A stretch of 64,000 nucleotides of DNA from Anaerolineales bacterium (GTDB lineage Bacteria; Chloroflexota; Anaerolineae; Anaerolineales; UBA4823): positions 1 to 64,000 of the forward strand of contig JAGVAD010000012.1 in NCBI GenBank assembly GCA_020060465.1, in the 5' to 3' direction. Shown piece after piece: positions 18,051 through 26,931 of the stretch. The notes below the pieces were generated by a model. The model was not told the origin of the DNA. It did not search any database and saw nothing but the letters and a program-made list of their open reading frames with translations. A program made the translations under genes and the position numbers. Each line of letters begins with the position of its first letter. Position 1 is the first letter of the stretch.

Positions 18051-19376
18051 ATGCAGAAGAAACCATTTGTCGTTGTTCTAAGCGTGTTGGTGGTTTTGAT
18101 CTTGCTGACGGGTACGTGCTCAGCAGGTTTTATCGCCGGCTGGACTTTTCGCACACCTGGGGCAGCTCCGATTGCCAGGCTGCCTTTCTTGCAAACGAAC
18201 CCTCAGATCGCAGAAGAGACCCCTGCTGGCGATCTGGCTGGTACGCCGCAAGATTTACAGGAGCTGTTTAAGCCATTTTGGCAGGCATGGAACCTGGTTA
18301 ACGAACTTTACGTGGATCAGCCGGTAGATCAGGTGGCTTTGATGCGTGGCGCCATCAAAGGTATGGTGGAAGCGTTAGGCGATCAGCATAGCTCCTATAT
18401 GGATCCCAAGATGTTTGAGGAGACTCAGGCGCATTTGGAAGGTCAGGAATACGAAGGCATTGGCGCCTGGGTGGACATCACGCAGGATTATCTGACCATC
18501 ATCAGCCCCATGCCAGGGTCGCCGGCCGAGGAAGCGGGTCTGCGTCCAGGGGATCAGGTGATTGCGATTGACGGCGAGGATATGACCGGCAAAGACGGCG
18601 AATACGCTCGCCAGCATGTGTTGGGCCCGAAAGGTACAACGGTGATCTTGACCATCCTGCGCCAGGGTGTGGATGAGCCATTTGATGTAACGGTCAAACG
18701 TGCTGCCATCGTCGTTCCCACGGTAGCTGGCGAGATGTTAGATGATAACATCGCTTATATACGGTTGTACACCTTCGGCGATGATACTGCAGCCAATTTA
18801 AGAAAGACCATTGACGACTTAATGAAACAAAAACCAGTTGGTATGATCCTGGATTTGCGCAACAACGGCGGCGGTTATCTGGTGACCGCTATTGATGTGG
18901 CTTCGCAGTTTATCAAAGATGGCGTGATCATGATTGAAGAGTATGGCGATGGGCGCAGGGACGTTTATGAAGCGCGGCGCGGCGGCAGAGCTACGGATAT
19001 TCCACTCGTGGTGTTAGTCAATGAGGGCAGCGCGTCGGCTTCGGAAATTGTGGCTGGCGCAATCCAGGACCGTGGTCGCGGCTATCTGGTAGGCGTTACC
19101 ACTTACGGAAAAGGGTCGGTGCAGAACTATGTTGAGCTGGATAATGGTCAGGGCGCAGTGCGGGTCACTGTCGCACGTTGGTTAACCCCGAATGGCCGTC
19201 AGATTCATGAGGTTGGATTGCAGCCGGATTTCGTTGTGGAAATCACGGAAGAGGACCTGGTGGCAGGGCGAGATCCTCAGTTGGATCAGGCGATCGCTGT
19301 TTTGCTGAAGAAGCTGACACCTCCGCCGACTGCGATCCCCACGCCAACTCCAGTGGAGACGACCCCAACTCCGTGA
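18051..19376 (+). CDS. ctpA: C-terminal processing peptidase (S41, CtpA-like)
   Basis: Membrane-anchored serine protease that trims or degrades exported proteins. 441 aa. An N-terminal signal anchor (about residues 5-28) is followed by a helical segment, a PDZ domain (about 125-210, GSPAEEAGLRPGDQV) and the S41 catalytic core. The catalytic Ser lies in NEGSASASEIV and the Lys in TTYGKGSVQ, giving the Ser-Lys dyad. The C-terminal 20 residues are a Pro/Thr tail (TAIPTPTPVETTPTP) common in exported Chloroflexota proteins. ATG 18051 has GGAG 10 nt upstream; an earlier in-frame TTG (18021) has none. The zinc peptidase gene follows 46 nt downstream. Confidence 0.93.
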   Translation: MQKKPFVVVLSVLVVLILLTGTCSAGFIAGWTFRTPGAAPIARLPFLQTNPQIAEETPAGDLAGTPQDLQELFKPFWQAWNLVNELYVDQPVDQVALMRGAIKGMVEALGDQHSSYMDPKMFEETQAHLEGQEYEGIGAWVDITQDYLTIISPMPGSPAEEAGLRPGDQVIAIDGEDMTGKDGEYARQHVLGPKGTTVILTILRQGVDEPFDVTVKRAAIVVPTVAGEMLDDNIAYIRLYTFGDDTAANLRKTIDDLMKQKPVGMILDLRNNGGGYLVTAIDVASQFIKDGVIMIEEYGDGRRDVYEARRGGRATDIPLVVLVNEGSASASEIVAGAIQDRGRGYLVGVTTYGKGSVQNYVELDNGQGAVRVTVARWLTPNGRQIHEVGLQPDFVVEITEEDLVAGRDPQLDQAIAVLLKKLTPPPTAIPTPTPVETTPTP

Positions 19377-19422
19377 TCGAGTGTAGTAAGATGTAAGGAT
19401 TGTACAAGCAAGGAGAGACGCC

Positions 19423-20121
19423 ATGTTATTCGACTCACGCTACTTAATGTTTATGTTGCCCGCCATTCTATTGATGATGGTGGTGCAATTTTACGTGCGC
19501 TCGGCCTACAGCAAATGGAGCCAGGTGCCTGCGCGCAGCCGCTTCACCGGCGCGCAGGCTGCCCAGCGCTTGATCCAATCGGGCGGTTTGTACGGTGTGC
19601 GCGTCGAGGGGGTGGCCGGCGAATTGACCGATCATTACGACCCGCGCGATAAAACGCTGCGTCTGTCGCGGGGAGTGCACGAAGGAACTTCGGTCGCAGC
19701 GCTGGCGATCGCTGCCCATGAGCTGGGCCATGCCATGCAGGATAAAGAAGAATATTTCCCGTTGCGGTTGCGCGCCATGCTGGTGCCGGCAGTCAATATT
19801 GGCTCGTATCTGGGATGGATTTTGATCCTGATCGGCCTGTTTTTGCAACTTACCGGCATCGCGTGGCTGGGAGTGGCGGTTTTTTCTGGAGGCGCGTTGT
19901 TTGCCCTGGCTACCTTGCCGGTGGAACTGAACGCCTCGGCGCGAGCGCGAAAGTTATTAACCGATTCTGGATTAATCGTCAGCGAAGATGAAATGCGCGG
20001 CGTGAACAATGTTTTGAACGCAGCCGCCTTGACGTATGTGGCTGCGCTGGTCACGGCGGTGCTGCAACTACTCTATTGGATCTCCGTGGTGGCAGGTATG
20101 AGCGGACGACGGCGAAGCTGA
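19423..20121 (+). CDS. Membrane zinc metallopeptidase, YugP-like
   Basis: 232 aa. An N-terminal TM helix, then a HEXXH zinc site His99-Glu100-Leu-Gly-His103 (AAHELGHAM), then three further hydrophobic segments (about 125-150, 150-170, 205-225). This is the layout of the neutral zinc metallopeptidase 2 / YugP family of integral membrane proteases. The ribosome site AAGGAGAG is 9 nt from the ATG. It follows ctpA in the same direction, so the two form a small membrane-protease pair. Substrates are unknown. A hairpin terminator follows at 20147. Confidence 0.9.
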   Translation: MLFDSRYLMFMLPAILLMMVVQFYVRSAYSKWSQVPARSRFTGAQAAQRLIQSGGLYGVRVEGVAGELTDHYDPRDKTLRLSRGVHEGTSVAALAIAAHELGHAMQDKEEYFPLRLRAMLVPAVNIGSYLGWILILIGLFLQLTGIAWLGVAVFSGGALFALATLPVELNASARARKLLTDSGLIVSEDEMRGVNNVLNAAALTYVAALVTAVLQLLYWISVVAGMSGRRRS

Positions 20122-20146
20122 TCGGCGAATTCATCGGACAAGAGCG

Positions 20147-20188
20147 CAGGCTGCCGGGATGTCGCCATTCCGGCAGCCTGTTCATTTC
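20147..20188 (+). terminator. Hairpin terminator after the zinc peptidase
   Basis: Stem of 11 bp (20147-20157 with 20170-20180), 12-nt loop, then TTCATTTC. The U-tract is weak but the stem is strong. Confidence 0.65.
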
Positions 20189-20220
20189 AAGTCAGTTAGG
20201 CGAAATTTATAGCGGCGATC

Positions 20221-20249
20221 TTGACGTTGCAAACAAGCCGATGTAAGAT
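20221..20249 (+). promoter_or_regulatory. Promoter of the TrkA-like gene pair
   Basis: TTGACG (20221-20226), 17-nt spacer, TAAGAT (20244-20249). Predicted start about 20256, 35 nt before ATG 20291. Confidence 0.6.
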
Positions 20250-20290
20250 GAAGCGCTTGGGAAATCAATGTGTAGTGGAGTGAGTTTACA

Positions 20291-20980
20291 ATGAAACTGG
20301 TTGTTATAGGCTGTGGACGGGTCGGCGCAGAGCTGGCTCATCGCCTTTATTTGAACGGTCACCAGGTGGTTGTGGTGGATAAAGCAGAAAGCGCCTTCCA
20401 CAACTTGCCTGTAGATTTCAAGGGTCGTCTGGTTGAAGGCCATGTGCTGAACTATGATGTTTTGAAACGGGCCGGCTTATATGAGGCAGATGGCTTGGCG
20501 GTGGTGACCAATTCGGATACGATGAATGCGGTGATTGCCCACATTGCGCGTGAGGAGTTTCATGTCCCGAATATTGTGGTGCGGAATTACAATTCGCGTT
20601 GGCGCTCCATGTTAGAAGTGTTTGGTGTTCAATTAGTCAGCTCATCGAGCTGGGGAGCGCAGCGCATCGAGGAGCTGTTATATCAACAGGAGACGAGAAC
20701 AGTCTATTCAGCCGGGAATGGCGAGGTCGAGTTATATGAATTTGCTGTTCCAACAGAGTGGGATGGCCGTCCATTGTCTGAGCTGGTGGCGGAAAAAGAA
20801 AGCGTCGTTGCTTCTTTGACGCGCGCGGGACGGGCGATGATCCCCCCCATGGACATGCTCTTGAAAGCCGGGGACGTAATCTTGATCAGCGCGACTCTGG
20901 AAGGCAGCCAGGCGCTGCATAAACGCCTGTGCAACGGCGCGAACGGCAATTCTCGCTCGCAATCGCCGGTGAAACCATAG
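20291..20980 (+). CDS. TrkA/KtrA-type potassium channel regulatory subunit, first copy
   Basis: 229 aa, cytoplasmic regulator of potassium uptake. An RCK/TrkA-N Rossmann domain (GCGRVGAELAHRL at 7-19, acidic strand end VVVVDKAE) binds NAD(H) or adenine nucleotides; a TrkA-C domain occupies about 140-215. The length fits a single RCK unit rather than the double unit of proteobacterial TrkA. A second, divergent copy follows 22 nt later. No membrane subunit (TrkH/KtrB) is present in the window, so it must be elsewhere. The promoter is TTGACG-N17-TAAGAT. Confidence 0.88.
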   Translation: MKLVVIGCGRVGAELAHRLYLNGHQVVVVDKAESAFHNLPVDFKGRLVEGHVLNYDVLKRAGLYEADGLAVVTNSDTMNAVIAHIAREEFHVPNIVVRNYNSRWRSMLEVFGVQLVSSSSWGAQRIEELLYQQETRTVYSAGNGEVELYEFAVPTEWDGRPLSELVAEKESVVASLTRAGRAMIPPMDMLLKAGDVILISATLEGSQALHKRLCNGANGNSRSQSPVKP

Positions 20981-21002
20981 GACGCATGGCAGGAGTTTGA
21001 AG

Positions 21003-21686
21003 ATGTTTGTGATTATTGCAGGCGGCGGTCGGACAGGCACCCAATTAGCACATATGCTACTCGGACAGAAACACCAAATCCGGCTAGTGGAGCATCGCCC
21101 AGAAGTTCTGGCGCGTTTACATCGGGAGTTGCCGACCGAGGTAATTTATGAAGGCAATGCTACTGAAATGGATGTGCTTGAAAGGGTTGGGGTGCGAGAA
21201 GCGAATGTGGTGGCTGCCTGTACGACAAACGATGAAGATAACCTAGTGATTTGTTATCTGGCGCGTAAATGCTTTAACGTCCCCCGCACGATTGCACGCG
21301 TCAATGATCCGCGCAGCGCGTGGTTGTTTAATGACGTGTTCTGTGTGGACGTAGCCCTTAATCAGTCTGCCGTCATAGCAAGCCTGATTGAAGAGGAGAT
21401 GTCACTGGGAGATATGATGACGCTGTTAAAACTGCGGCGCGGCAACTATTCGCTGGTGGAAGAGAAAATTCCTCCTGGCGCGCCGGCGGTTGGCGTAGCG
21501 CTGAAGGATTTGCAGCTCAACGAAGAATGCGTCATCGCGGCTATCATTCGTAAGGGCAAAATGGTGATGCCGCGCGGTCAGAGCGTCTTTGAAGCTGGCG
21601 ATGAAGTCCTGGCAATCACCAGCCGCGAAGGGGCGGAGCAACTGCGACGCTTGTTCACTCCGGTCAATTCTACGCCGCAGAGCTAG
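21003..21686 (+). CDS. TrkA/KtrA-type potassium channel regulatory subunit, second copy
   Basis: 227 aa with the same TrkA-N plus TrkA-C layout as its neighbour: GGGRTGTQLAHMLL at the nucleotide fold, EHRPE at the end of strand 2, and NATEMDVLERVGV. AGGAG lies 7 nt before ATG 21003. The two proteins differ clearly in sequence, so this is an old duplication, and they may form a hetero-oligomeric RCK ring that would mimic the double TrkA. The pair is followed by a terminator hairpin at 21711. Confidence 0.88.
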   Translation: MFVIIAGGGRTGTQLAHMLLGQKHQIRLVEHRPEVLARLHRELPTEVIYEGNATEMDVLERVGVREANVVAACTTNDEDNLVICYLARKCFNVPRTIARVNDPRSAWLFNDVFCVDVALNQSAVIASLIEEEMSLGDMMTLLKLRRGNYSLVEEKIPPGAPAVGVALKDLQLNEECVIAAIIRKGKMVMPRGQSVFEAGDEVLAITSREGAEQLRRLFTPVNSTPQS

Positions 21687-21710
21687 CAACTCTCCACCAC
21701 GGTGCTTTAA

Positions 21711-21751
21711 ACGCGCCGCCGATCACATTATCCGGCGGCGCGTTGCGTTTC
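21711..21751 (+). terminator. Hairpin terminator after the TrkA pair
   Basis: Perfect 11-bp GC stem (21711-21721 with 21733-21743), 11-nt loop, then TGCGTTTC. The U-tract is poor. The convergent lipoprotein gene ends 18 nt further at 21761, so the element could insulate both. Confidence 0.6.
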
Positions 21752-21760
21752 GTCCACGGA

Positions 21761-22501
21761 CTAATCCACGCACAGATTATCTTCTTCAGGATCTTCAAAC
21801 ACTTTCACGCGGCTGATTTCCTCTAATTGACCGTCGGTTTTTATCAAAATATCCACAGCATAGGTGGGGTGGGGGCCACAGCCGCATAATTTGTAATCGT
21901 ACAGTCGCGCCAGATAGCCCTGCTCCGTTTGACGTACAAAGGTGTCTTGCAGGTCATCCACAAAATAGCGCAAGCCGCGTTCAACCTGCAGGCCATAGCG
22001 CACACCCAGGCCAGTGGCGGCTAACGCGTAGCTTAGAGCTTCCGTCTCCGATTGAATGGGAGCGTAGATTTCCTGCAAATCTGATACGCTCTGGATCAGG
22101 CGATATTGACCGTTCTGATAGATGACATAACGCACATATTTTGAAAGCAAGCAGCCTTCTTTGTAGATGAATTGCGCCGGCGGCGTTGCGCCGGGTTTGC
22201 CCGTCAGACAGATGCGCATCGGGTAGAAGGGCTGCAACCCGCCCAGTAGGTCGCCTGGAGTACGAATTTGATCGCAGCCAAGAATACCCAGCTTGCTCTG
22301 CGGGTCGCAAATCCCATCGCTGTTCTCTCCGCTGCAAAGCGCAGCGTCAAACCCGGTGGTGTCCAACGTGATAGCAGAGGTAGGGTGGTTTTGCACCGTT
22401 GGCTTGGAGAAATTGAGCAATAAGCAGGCGGGTGTGAGGATGAGAATTGCTGCGAGGATTAAAAATTGCTTGCCGCGCTTTGGGAGATTTTTTGTGTTCA
22501 T
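21761..22501 (-). CDS. Lipoprotein of unknown function
   Basis: 246 aa. A positively charged N terminus (NTKNLPKRGK), a hydrophobic core and the lipobox LTPAC (Cys26) predict a lipoprotein anchored outside the cytoplasmic membrane. The rest is hydrophilic and has five to seven more Cys, including a CGCGPHP cluster near residue 216 that could form disulphides or bind metal. I recognise no domain. The ribosome site AGGTGAG lies 4 nt before the ATG and a TATAAT box 22 nt before it. It is divergent from the molybdenum-hydroxylase island, which may be chance. Confidence 0.75.
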   Translation of the reverse strand: MNTKNLPKRGKQFLILAAILILTPACLLLNFSKPTVQNHPTSAITLDTTGFDAALCSGENSDGICDPQSKLGILGCDQIRTPGDLLGGLQPFYPMRICLTGKPGATPPAQFIYKEGCLLSKYVRYVIYQNGQYRLIQSVSDLQEIYAPIQSETEALSYALAATGLGVRYGLQVERGLRYFVDDLQDTFVRQTEQGYLARLYDYKLCGCGPHPTYAVDILIKTDGQLEEISRVKVFEDPEEDNLCVD

Positions 22502-22523
22502 AGGCTCACCTGTGACCAGATAT

Positions 22524-22529
22524 ATTATA
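22524..22529 (-). promoter_or_regulatory. -10 box for the lipoprotein gene
   Basis: Minus-strand TATAAT 22 nt before the lipoprotein ATG. No good -35 seen. Confidence 0.35.
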
Positions 22530-22557
22530 TCCCTTCATCCGCCTGTTCAATGCAGGG

Positions 22558-22563
22558 TATAAT
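22558..22563 (+). promoter_or_regulatory. -10 box for the molybdenum-hydroxylase island
   Basis: TATAAT on the plus strand with a weak TTCATC 18 nt upstream (22534-22539). A start near 22570 would give a leader of about 57 nt to ATG 22627. Confidence 0.35.
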
Positions 22564-22626
22564 TTATTGAGCGTTGATGAAAAAACGAACGAATTGAGAT
22601 TCCTATCACTTTTCAGGAGCGCGTTG

Positions 22627-24864
22627 ATGTCTATCGTTGGTCAATCAGTACCCCGCGTCGATGCGGTTGCAAAAGTAACGGGTGAGGCGTTGTATCCGGG
22701 AGACTACAATCTGCCAAACCAGGCGTATATGAAAATACTCTTCGCCAACCGACCGCACGCCATCATCCGAGGCATTGACCTTTCAGAAGCCGAGGCGTTG
22801 GAAGGCGTGATCGCCATCTTCACCGCTGGGGATGTTCCGGTCAACGAGTACGGTTTGATCATGCCCGATCAACCGGTGCTGTGCGGGCCTGGCTCGACGA
22901 AGCCCTTCGCAGAACGCGTGCGCTGGATCGGCGATCAAATTGCTCTGGTGATTGCGGAGACCGAAGAGATCGCGGCGAAAGCGCGGGATTTGATCCGCGT
23001 GGATTACGAGGACCTGCCCGTGGTGACGGATCCTTTGGAGGCGATGAAAGAGGGCGCACCGTTGCTGCATCCCGAACGAGATTCAAACATATTCTGCCAT
23101 TACCGCATCCGCAAAGGGGATGTGGAAGCGGCGTTCGCCGAAGCAGATGTCATCGTCGAGGGCGAATACCGCACCCCGGCGCAGGAGCATGCGTACTTGC
23201 AGCCAGAGGCGGGCATTAGCTTCATTGATGAAGAAGGGCGGGTAACCGTCATTGTGGGTGGACAGTGGGCGCATGAGGACCGCGAGCAGATCGCCCACGC
23301 CCTGGGTCTGCCAGAAGAGCAGGTGCGGGTGATCTACCCGCCAGTTGGGGGAGCGTTTGGCGGGCGCGAAGATATGTCGGTGCAGATCGTCCTGGCGCTG
23401 GCAGCCTGGAAACTCCATCAACGCGGCATCAACCGACCGGTGAAGATCATCTGGAGCCGCGAAGAGTCGATCATTGGGCATCATAAACGCCACCCTTATA
23501 TCATCCGCGCTCGTTGGGGCGCCACCCGCGGAGGCAAGGTCATCGCGGCAGATATGGAAGTGATCGCCGACGGTGGAGGATATGCTTATACCTCAACCAA
23601 AGTGTTGGGGAATGCCACCTTGATGTGCACTGGGGGGTATGAAATCCCCAATGTCAAGGTTGATTCTTACGCTGTTTACACCAACAATATGGTCACCGGC
23701 GCGTTCCGCGGCTTTGGCGGGCCGCAAGGCGCATTTGCCGCAGAGATGCAGATGAATCGCCTGGCGGAGGCGTTAGGGATGGATCCGGTAGAGATTCGGC
23801 TCAAGAATGTGCTGCGCGAAGGTTCTTTGCTATCTGTTGGCACGCCTCTGCCGAAAGGCGTCAGCCTGCCGGAGGTGATCCAAAAATGCGCGCTCGAATC
23901 GGGCTGGCAATTGGAACGGCTGGAAGGCGGCGAGACGCGGGCGAAGTTTGTTGGAAGGCCTGAACTTAAAGAATCACCAGCGCCTCATCTAAAACGCGGT
24001 ATTGGATTTGCCGCCGCTTTCAAGAATGTAGGCTTTTCTTTCGGCGCTCCCGAAAATTGTTGGGCGACGGTTGAGCTGCATGGCGCAACCGAAATTGAGC
24101 GGGTCGTGGTGCGGCACGCGGCTTCAGAAGTGGGTCAGGGTTCGCATACCGTCATTGCTCAGATGGCTGCCGAGGCTGCCGATGTGCCGCTGGAAAAAGT
24201 CCAGTTGGTGATGGCTGATACGGCTGTGACGGACAATTCGGGCAGCGTATCCGCCTCGCGCATGACCTTTATGGCCGGTAACGCGGTCAAAGGCGCCGTC
24301 AACCTGGCGCTGGAAAAATGGCGGGCGGAGGATCGGCCGGCGATTGCCACCTATCAATACCGACCGCCGCGTACCACACCTTTTGACCCTCAAACCGGCA
24401 AATCGGAACCTAATTTTGCTTATGGTTATGTTGCCCAATCGGTGGTGGTGGAAGTGGATACCGAAACCGGTCATGTGCGCGTCCTGGATGTGGTTTCCGC
24501 CAATGATGTAGGCCGGGCGATTAACCCGCAGCAAGTGCAAGGACAAATCGAAGGCGGCGTGGTGCAGGCTGTGGGGTATGCGTTGCTGGAAAATTTCGTC
24601 CAACAGAACGGGTATGTGCAGACGCAACATCTTTCGACTTATCTGATCCCCACCGTGTTGGATGTGCCGCAGCAGGTGCGCTCGTTGATCCTGGAATATC
24701 CAGATCCAATTGGCCCCTGGGGGGCGCGCGGCATGGCTGAAATGCCGTTCTTGCCGTTTGCGCCAGCAACGCTGGCTGCGGTGCATGACGCGATCGGAGT
24801 GTGGTTTAACGAATTCCCGCTGACGCCGGAGCGCGTCTTACGGGGGCTGGGCAGAATTCGTTGA
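22627..24864 (+). CDS. Xanthine dehydrogenase family molybdopterin-binding large subunit
   Basis: Catalytic subunit of a molybdenum hydroxylase, 745 aa. The aldehyde-oxidase/XDH hammerhead domain fills about 15-125, followed by the two Mo-cofactor binding domains. The substrate-pocket block is [11 protein letters not shown] (Arg361), typical of XDH and nicotinate-type enzymes rather than the AYRCSFR loop of CO dehydrogenase. The catalytic Glu705 stands in GARGMAE. ATG 22627 has CAGGAG 8 nt upstream. The partner FAD and 2Fe-2S subunits are not in the window. The YqeB and YqeC-like genes downstream suggest a labile selenium ligand on the cofactor. Substrate unknown: purine, nicotinate or another N-heterocycle. 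It overlaps the next gene by 1 nt. Confidence 0.9.
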   Translation: MSIVGQSVPRVDAVAKVTGEALYPGDYNLPNQAYMKILFANRPHAIIRGIDLSEAEALEGVIAIFTAGDVPVNEYGLIMPDQPVLCGPGSTKPFAERVRWIGDQIALVIAETEEIAAKARDLIRVDYEDLPVVTDPLEAMKEGAPLLHPERDSNIFCHYRIRKGDVEAAFAEADVIVEGEYRTPAQEHAYLQPEAGISFIDEEGRVTVIVGGQWAHEDREQIAHALGLPEEQVRVIYPPVGGAFGGREDMSVQIVLALAAWKLHQRGINRPVKIIWSREESIIGHHKRHPYIIRARWGATRGGKVIAADMEVIADGGGYAYTSTKVLGNATLMCTGGYEIPNVKVDSYAVYTNNMVTGAFRGFGGPQGAFAAEMQMNRLAEALGMDPVEIRLKNVLREGSLLSVGTPLPKGVSLPEVIQKCALESGWQLERLEGGETRAKFVGRPELKESPAPHLKRGIGFAAAFKNVGFSFGAPENCWATVELHGATEIERVVVRHAASEVGQGSHTVIAQMAAEAADVPLEKVQLVMADTAVTDNSGSVSASRMTFMAGNAVKGAVNLALEKWRAEDRPAIATYQYRPPRTTPFDPQTGKSEPNFAYGYVAQSVVVEVDTETGHVRVLDVVSANDVGRAINPQQVQGQIEGGVVQAVGYALLENFVQQNGYVQTQHLSTYLIPTVLDVPQQVRSLILEYPDPIGPWGARGMAEMPFLPFAPATLAAVHDAIGVWFNEFPLTPERVLRGLGRIR

Positions 24865-26087
24865 TGATGACGGTTCGTAAACGGATCATCGTCCTGACTG
24901 CTGACGCCGGATTCGGTCATCGCTCGGCGGCAACCGCCACGGCTGCTGCCTTGCAAGATCTCTATGGCGACCGCTGTACCGTAGAAGTATTGAACCCACT
25001 GGATGACAAACGCACGCCGGCGTTTTTGCGCGAAACTCAAACTGAGTACGATAAGTTCGTCCGCCGTATGCCGGAGTTTTATCGCCTGAACTACCAGCTC
25101 AGCGATTCGCCTGTCCCGGCGGCTGTGCTGGAACGAGCGCTGATCGTGATTTTATTCCGGGTCATGCGTTCGATTTTGAAAGACTATGATCCGGCGGTGG
25201 TAGTCAGTACGCACCCCTTTTTTTTGGCGCCCATGAATGCTTACATTACGGTGCGCAAACTGCGCATTCCATACCTGACGGTGATCACAGATCTCACCAA
25301 TATTCACCGTTTGTGGTTCAGCCCCGGAGCAGATCTAACCTTGCTGCCGACGCAAGAAGCCTATGAACAGGGCGTCGCCAGCGGCTTTCCGTCGGATCGA
25401 ATGCAAGTGACCGGCATCCCGGTCAACCCAGTGTTCTCGAAAGAAACGCGCTCCAAGGATGAATTGCGCGCTGAACTGGGTTGGGCGATGGGTATGCCAA
25501 CCGCTCTGGTGGCGGGCAGCAAACGCGTGAAGAACCTGATGAGCGTGCTGCATGTGATCAACCATTCCGGCTTGCCGATTCAACTGGTGTTGGTGGCTGG
25601 TGGCGACGACGAGCTTTTTGCGCAATTCAAGGCGACGGAATGGCATACTACCGCCCACATCTATAACTTTGTCACCACCATGCCGCAATTTATGCTGGCC
25701 TCTGATCTGATCATCAGCAAAGCTGGCGGGTTGATTGTGACCGAGGCCCTCGCCAGCGGATTGCCGCTTTTGCTGGTGGATGTCACGCCTGGTCAAGAAG
25801 AAGGAAACGCTGCTTACGTGGTGGATCGTGGGGCTGGGGAACTGGCTGAAACGCCAGCCGGGGCCCTGGAAATCTTGTTCCACTGGCTGGATCGCGATGG
25901 AAAATTGCTTGCAGAACGGGCGAGCATCTCGGCCTCATTAGGGCGTCCTCAGGCGGCTTATCAGGTAGCTCGCCTGGCCTGGGAGGCTGCCGAACGCGGC
26001 CGCATCGTACCCAAATCGCGCTTGCGCGAATGGGCGCCTCGTTTGCGGGAATTATTGCGCACCTTTGATATCCCTGATTCGGAATAG
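24864..26087 (+). CDS. Glycosyltransferase of the MGDG-synthase / GT28 type
   Basis: 407 aa. The N-terminal ADAGFGHRSAATATAAAL block is the MGDG-synthase fold (UDP-sugar:diacylglycerol glycosyltransferase), and the C-terminal domain carries the GT28 nucleotide-sugar site (SKAGGLIVTEALASGLPLLL, then PGQEEGNA). No signal peptide or TM; these are peripheral membrane enzymes that make glycolipids. ATG 24864 overlaps the XDH stop by one base. Its place inside a molybdenum-hydroxylase maturation operon is unexpected: either it is simply co-transcribed or it glycosylates something linked to that pathway. The family call is firm, the acceptor is not. Confidence 0.85.
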   Translation: MMTVRKRIIVLTADAGFGHRSAATATAAALQDLYGDRCTVEVLNPLDDKRTPAFLRETQTEYDKFVRRMPEFYRLNYQLSDSPVPAAVLERALIVILFRVMRSILKDYDPAVVVSTHPFFLAPMNAYITVRKLRIPYLTVITDLTNIHRLWFSPGADLTLLPTQEAYEQGVASGFPSDRMQVTGIPVNPVFSKETRSKDELRAELGWAMGMPTALVAGSKRVKNLMSVLHVINHSGLPIQLVLVAGGDDELFAQFKATEWHTTAHIYNFVTTMPQFMLASDLIISKAGGLIVTEALASGLPLLLVDVTPGQEEGNAAYVVDRGAGELAETPAGALEILFHWLDRDGKLLAERASISASLGRPQAAYQVARLAWEAAERGRIVPKSRLREWAPRLRELLRTFDIPDSE

Positions 26088-26099
26088 AGCGAACCTGAT

Positions 26100-26930
26100 A
26101 TGACATTATGGGTGCTGATTCGCGGCGGCGGCGACCTGGCTAGCGGTGTGGCTTTGCGGTTGTACCGCGCTGGATTGCAGGTGTTGGTGACGGAATTGCC
26201 CGAGCCGCTGATGGTGCGGCGGAAGGTCTCTTTCGCTGAAGCAGTTTATGAGGGAGAGACGTTTGTGGAAGAGGCGCCTGCTCGCCGGGCGGAGGATTTG
26301 GATCACGCGATGACCTTAGCGAGGCAAAGGGTGGTGCCAGTCCTGGTGGATCCAGAAGCTGCGGCGCTGAAAAGTTTGCGAGAGCGATTGGGCGATGAGG
26401 TTCCGATCATCCTGGTGGATGCTCGGATGACGAAACAACGCTCTGAACTAAGCCTGAACAGCGCCTCTTTGGTCATAGGTCTGGGTCCGGGTTTTGTGGC
26501 GGGGGAAAATTGCCATGCAGTGGTGGAAACCATGCGCAGTCATTGGCTTGGGCGGGTGATCTGGCAAGGAGCGCCAGAAGCAGATACCGGCATACCGGAT
26601 CCCGTGAACGATAAAGGAGCGGAGCGAGTGTTGCGCGCCCCGGCCGCGGGAAAAGTGGAAGCGTTGGTAGAGATTGGCGAGCGGTTGCGTAAAGGGCAGC
26701 AGGTGGCTGCCGTTTCGGGGCTGCCGGTGCTGGCCCCCTTTGATGGGGTGTTGCGCGGTTTGGTGCACCCTGGTTTACAAGTGCCACAAGGGATGAAAAT
26801 TGGAGATGTTGACCCGCGCAACGACCCGCGCTATTGTTTCCTGGTTTCGGATAAATCGCTGGCCATCGGCGGCGGCGTGTTGGAAGCCATCCTGACGCGG
26901 CCCGAGATTCGGCCTCATCTTTGGGATTAA
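26100..26930 (+). CDS. yqeB: YqeB/EF2563-family selenium-dependent molybdenum hydroxylase accessory protein
   Basis: 276 aa. The N-terminal Rossmann-like segment LIRGGGDLASGVALRLYRAG and the following VTELPEPLMVRRKVSFAEA match the family that always accompanies selenium-dependent molybdenum hydroxylases. VVETMRSHWLGRV and a biotinyl/lipoyl-like C-terminal half (AAGKVEALVEIGERLRKGQ) complete it. The protein is thought to help install a labile selenium on the Mo cofactor; its reaction is not known to me. It begins 13 nt after the glycosyltransferase and ends 2 nt before the YqeC-MocA gene. Expect selD elsewhere in the genome. Confidence 0.88.
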   Translation: MTLWVLIRGGGDLASGVALRLYRAGLQVLVTELPEPLMVRRKVSFAEAVYEGETFVEEAPARRAEDLDHAMTLARQRVVPVLVDPEAAALKSLRERLGDEVPIILVDARMTKQRSELSLNSASLVIGLGPGFVAGENCHAVVETMRSHWLGRVIWQGAPEADTGIPDPVNDKGAERVLRAPAAGKVEALVEIGERLRKGQQVAAVSGLPVLAPFDGVLRGLVHPGLQVPQGMKIGDVDPRNDPRYCFLVSDKSLAIGGGVLEAILTRPEIRPHLWD

Positions 26931-26931
26931 G

